Positions 7,111 through 9,584 of a stretch of 9,584 nucleotides of DNA are shown here, piece by piece (position 1 is the stretch's first letter; the number at the start of each line of letters is the position of its first letter). The position numbers were made by a program, and so were the translations under genes. The DNA is taken from positions 1 to 9,584 of the forward strand of contig JAQBQC010000047.1 in the NCBI GenBank assembly GCA_028287205.1, written 5' to 3'. The notes below the pieces were generated by a model. The model saw only the letters and a list, made by a program, of their open reading frames with translations, had not been told where the DNA came from and did no database searches. The DNA comes from Gemmatimonadota bacterium. Its GTDB lineage: Bacteria; Gemmatimonadota; Gemmatimonadetes; Gemmatimonadales; Gemmatimonadaceae.

Positions 7111-7334
7111 CACGCGACCGGCGAGTCCGATCTCCTCTTCCCGCCGCATGCAGATCGTGCAGCGAGCGCCTGGCGGAGTCGCCTACTTGCGAAGCCGGAT
7201 CGAGGGGAGCATCGTGAGGCGAAGCGTGACTTCAGATGTTCAGCCTCTGGATTGACTCGCTCAATGCGCGCGCCCAGTCACGCGACACCGCTCGATCTCG
7301 TGCTCGTGTCTGGCTTGCAAAAAGTTGGGGGCCG
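7111..7334 (+). other. Intergenic gap between the protein kinase and the TonB-dependent receptor
   Basis: No credible gene or intrinsic terminator was seen in these 224 bases. TTGACT at 7252-7257 looks like a -35 element, but no -10 fits at 16-18 bases. A run of G residues at 7327-7331 may serve as a weak ribosome binding site for the receptor. The receptor frame is open back through an in-frame ATG at 7236, but the translated extension does not look like part of a signal peptide. Read-through from the kinase gene into the receptor is therefore possible, and an unseen promoter is equally possible. Confidence 0.45.
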
Positions 7335-9584
7335 ATGCCCATGCGGCGGAAGAGAAGGCCGTTCGCGTGTCTCGCCGCGCTCGCAGCGTTGCCCGTCTGC
7401 GTGCGCGCGCAGCAGCCCGTGACTATCACGGGTCGCGTGACCTCCGACTCGGGCGTACCCCTCCGCGGTGCGAGTGTCTTCGCGCAGGGCAAGAACGGCG
7501 GCGTGATCACCGGGAGCGACGGCCACTACACGATCACTGTGACGAAGGCTCGGGAACCTGGCCAGACGCTGATGCTCTGGGCCAGGCGCATCGGCTATCG
7601 CCAGCTCACGAAGCCCGTGACGCTCACGGCCGGCGCGGTGTCGGTCGATTTCGCTCTCACTCCCATACCGTTCCAACTTTCCGAAGTCGTCGTAACCGGC
7701 GAAGGCACGACGATCATGCGCGAGAAGCTCGGCAGCACGGTGAGCTCCGTGAACGGCGAAGACTTAGTCAATACCCACGAGCCCAATCTCGTGAACGCGC
7801 TGGCGGCGCAGGCGCCCAACGTCGAGGTGACGTCGCAATCGGGCGATCCCGGGGCTGGCGCCTCCATCCTCATCCGGGGCTTCAAGTCGATTGAAGGAAG
7901 CGGACAGCCGCTCTTCATCGTCGACGGTTCTCCGGTGAACAACGACGCGCTGTCCACGGTCGATGGTCCAAACGGCGGCACGGTGACCACGAACCGCGTC
8001 GCCGACATCAATCCAAACGAGATCGAGAAGGTGGAAGTGCTCAAGGGTGCTGCGGCCGCGTCGATCTACGGCACGCGGGCGGCGCAGGGCGTCGTGCTGA
8101 TTACCACCAAAGGGGGCAAGGCGGGAACAACACGCTACGGGCTGCGCACGTCCTACTCATTAGACGATGTGACGAAGGGCGTTCCCCTTCAGCGAAGGTA
8201 CGGACAGGGGGACAACGACACTGCGGCCGTCTGCCCCATGCGCGGTTGCAAGCTTACCCTGGTTTCCTGGGGCCCGCGGCTGCCCGCCGGCATCCCCACC
8301 TACGATCACTTCGGCGAGCTATTCCATACAGGGCACCTCTTCGATGGGTACCTCGACGTATCAGGCGGCGATGAGCGCCGCAGCTTTTTTTTGTCTGCCG
8401 GGCGGACGAATCACGACGGAACCATCCTTGGACCGAACAGTCACCTCGACCGCACGTCGATTCGGTTGAAGGGCGCACAAGCGATCGGAAGTCGCCTGCG
8501 GCTCTCTGGCAACGTGGCGTACGCCAAGTCGCGTGGCGACTTCGTCGAGCACGGCGACAATCTCGACGGCATCATGCTGGGCTCGTTGCGCACGCCGCCG
8601 GAATTCGACAACCAGAAGTATTTGGATCCGGAGAATGGCCAGCACCGGAGCTACGCCTATCCGGAGCCCAACGACATTACCGGCCCGCGGCGATTCAGCA
8701 ATCCCTTCTGGATGATTCACAACGATCTGGCCACGAGCAATCTGTCACGCGCGTTCGGCAACGTGAATGTCGAGTACGTCCCGGTTGCGTGGCTCTCGAT
8801 CAAGTACTGGCTGGGCCTGGACCAGTATTCCGAGAATCGTCTCGAGGGCTTTCCGCCGTCTTCCGCGTCCTTTCCTACTGGCGCTGTCTACCAGGGCAAC
8901 TACAGCAACACCGAGGTCGATCACAACTTTCTCGCAGCGGCGTCCAAAACATTCAGTCCGAGTTTTTCGGCGAGCCTCTCACTCGGCCAGAACCTCAATA
9001 GCCGGCACTTTCAGCGCATTCAGGACCTGGGCCAGGGTATCAGCGGGAGCGTCCTCACCGTGAGCTCAGCGGCGAACATCACCTCGATGAATAACGAGAC
9101 ACTGGTACACACCCAGTCGTACTTCGCCCAGCTCGGACTCGATCTGTTCGATCAGCTCTATCTGCTGGGTGCATTGCGTGACGATGGTTCCTCGACCTTC
9201 GGACCCGTCAATCGCCACAGCTTATTCCCCAAGGTGAGCGTCGCCTGGAACGCCACGCGGCTCACTGGCGAACGGTTGTGGCTTCCCGTCGTGAAGCTGC
9301 GGATGGCGTACGGGGAAGCGGGTCGCGAGCCCAACCCCTATCAAATCCTCACCGGCTACGATCCCGCGTTCCTCGCGGGCAACGGTGGCCTGGTCACGAG
9401 CTTTACGAAAGGGCAGGACAGCTTGAGACCGGAGCGAACGAAGGAGTTCGAGGCGGGCATCGATTTGGGACTCTTCCGAGGATATGCGGACGGGAGCGTC
9501 ACTTATTACCGTGCGCGCACGGACGACGCGATCTTTGCAGTTCCCCTGGCCCAGTCCAACGGCTTCGGTTTCCAGGAGCGGAAC
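7335..9584 (+). CDS. SusC/RagA-family TonB-dependent outer-membrane receptor, 3' end beyond the window
   Basis: One uninterrupted frame of 750 codons runs from the ATG at 7335 off the right edge. It should import a large substrate (glycan, peptide or chelate) across the outer membrane using TonB energy. Residues 1-25 form a signal peptide: a basic start (RRKRR), a hydrophobic core, and cleavage probably after VRA before QQ. A carboxypeptidase-regulatory-like domain follows (about 29-110; ITGRVTSDSGVPLRGASV). The plug has LSEVVVTG (115-122), ILIRGF (178-183), PLFIVDG (192-198) and the SusC signature EKVEVLKGAAAASIYGTRAA (231-250), then GVVLITTKGGK. Barrel sequence fills the rest, including DDGSSTFGP (616-624). 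Family proteins are often near 1000 residues, so roughly a quarter is missing. ATG 7341 has better spacing from the G-run at 7327-7331 and is an equal start. A SusD partner, if any, would lie downstream. The substrate cannot be assigned. Confidence 0.93.
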   Translation, partial: MPMRRKRRPFACLAALAALPVCVRAQQPVTITGRVTSDSGVPLRGASVFAQGKNGGVITGSDGHYTITVTKAREPGQTLMLWARRIGYRQLTKPVTLTAGAVSVDFALTPIPFQLSEVVVTGEGTTIMREKLGSTVSSVNGEDLVNTHEPNLVNALAAQAPNVEVTSQSGDPGAGASILIRGFKSIEGSGQPLFIVDGSPVNNDALSTVDGPNGGTVTTNRVADINPNEIEKVEVLKGAAAASIYGTRAAQGVVLITTKGGKAGTTRYGLRTSYSLDDVTKGVPLQRRYGQGDNDTAAVCPMRGCKLTLVSWGPRLPAGIPTYDHFGELFHTGHLFDGYLDVSGGDERRSFFLSAGRTNHDGTILGPNSHLDRTSIRLKGAQAIGSRLRLSGNVAYAKSRGDFVEHGDNLDGIMLGSLRTPPEFDNQKYLDPENGQHRSYAYPEPNDITGPRRFSNPFWMIHNDLATSNLSRAFGNVNVEYVPVAWLSIKYWLGLDQYSENRLEGFPPSSASFPTGAVYQGNYSNTEVDHNFLAAASKTFSPSFSASLSLGQNLNSRHFQRIQDLGQGISGSVLTVSSAANITSMNNETLVHTQSYFAQLGLDLFDQLYLLGALRDDGSSTFGPVNRHSLFPKVSVAWNATRLTGERLWLPVVKLRMAYGEAGREPNPYQILTGYDPAFLAGNGGLVTSFTKGQDSLRPERTKEFEAGIDLGLFRGYADGSVTYYRARTDDAIFAVPLAQSNGFGFQERN
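8365..8392 (+). terminator. Intrinsic-terminator-like hairpin inside the receptor gene
   Basis: GCGGCG (8365-8370) pairs perfectly with CGCCGC (8376-8381) around the loop ATGAG, and three bases later comes an uninterrupted run of eight T residues (8385-8392). This is the layout of a Rho-independent terminator. It lies inside the receptor reading frame, where it encodes GGDERRSFFL (residues 344-353), a typical early barrel strand pattern for this family. Translating ribosomes would normally prevent the hairpin from forming, so it could act only when translation stalls or fails. It may also be a coincidence of coding. Confidence 0.45.

Noticed and set aside
7252..7280. TTGACT as a -35 promoter element for the receptor
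   Set aside because: The bases at -10 spacing (CAGTCA and its neighbours) do not fit any -10 consensus I recognise.
7236..7334. In-frame ATG that would extend the receptor by 33 residues
   Set aside because: The extension is polar and would place the signal peptide in the interior of the protein. No Shine-Dalgarno sequence precedes it. A start at 7335 or 7341 puts the RRKRR and hydrophobic core at the N-terminus as expected.
7319..7345. Minus-strand hairpin GGGC-loop-GCCC followed by a T5 run, as a terminator
   Set aside because: The stem is only four pairs, and no minus-strand gene exists for it to terminate.
7325..7894. A 189-codon plus-strand open frame overlapping the receptor start
   Set aside because: It is in a different frame from the receptor, is rich in R, A, H and G, and has no domain signature. 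The receptor frame carries a signal peptide and family motifs across the same bases.

Overview
The window is GC-rich, densely coded DNA with all supported genes on the + strand. The most likely source is a Gemmatimonadota (Gemmatimonadetes) bacterium or a close soil or sediment relative. This is an inference from three things: a membrane Hanks-type kinase with a GGGGMSRVYLA glycine loop and a long C-terminal ectodomain, a GC-rich SusC/RagA-type TonB-dependent receptor, and paired NtrC-type sigma-54 activators. No rRNA or other taxonomic marker is present.

Region 1 (1-4134) is a tightly coupled signalling operon. The last codons of an unidentified upstream gene overlap an NtrC-family response regulator (39-1418) by ATGA. 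That gene overlaps a membrane histidine kinase (1415-2788) by GTGA, and the kinase overlaps a second NtrC-family response regulator (2785-4134) by GTGA. One kinase therefore sits between two complete REC-AAA+-Fis sigma-54 activators, and all three are probably made from one transcript. The kinase has almost no periplasmic sensor and carries an extra segment of about 40 residues in its ATPase domain. Both activators differ from the canonical GAFTGA loop (GSFTGA and GAFTSA).

Region 2 (4135-4311) is a 177-base gap. It holds two short GC-rich palindromes centred 21 bp apart and a good ribosome binding site for the next gene, but no convincing promoter.

Region 3 (4312-7110) encodes a 932-residue serine/threonine protein kinase: a cytoplasmic catalytic domain with all key residues, one membrane helix, a TolB/FlgO-like segment and a TPR-like helical region, both outside the cytoplasm. 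After a 224-base gap, region 4 (7335 to the right edge) is the first 750 codons of a SusC/RagA-family outer-membrane receptor: signal peptide, carboxypeptidase-regulatory-like domain, plug, and most of the barrel. It has no stop inside the window. Within this reading frame lies a hairpin followed by eight T residues that looks like an intrinsic terminator.

The two-component operon is presumably a sigma-54-dependent transcription switch, and the kinase-receptor pair a separate envelope or nutrient-uptake module. A functional link between the two halves is not shown by the sequence. No tRNA, rRNA, CRISPR array, insertion sequence or phage feature was seen.
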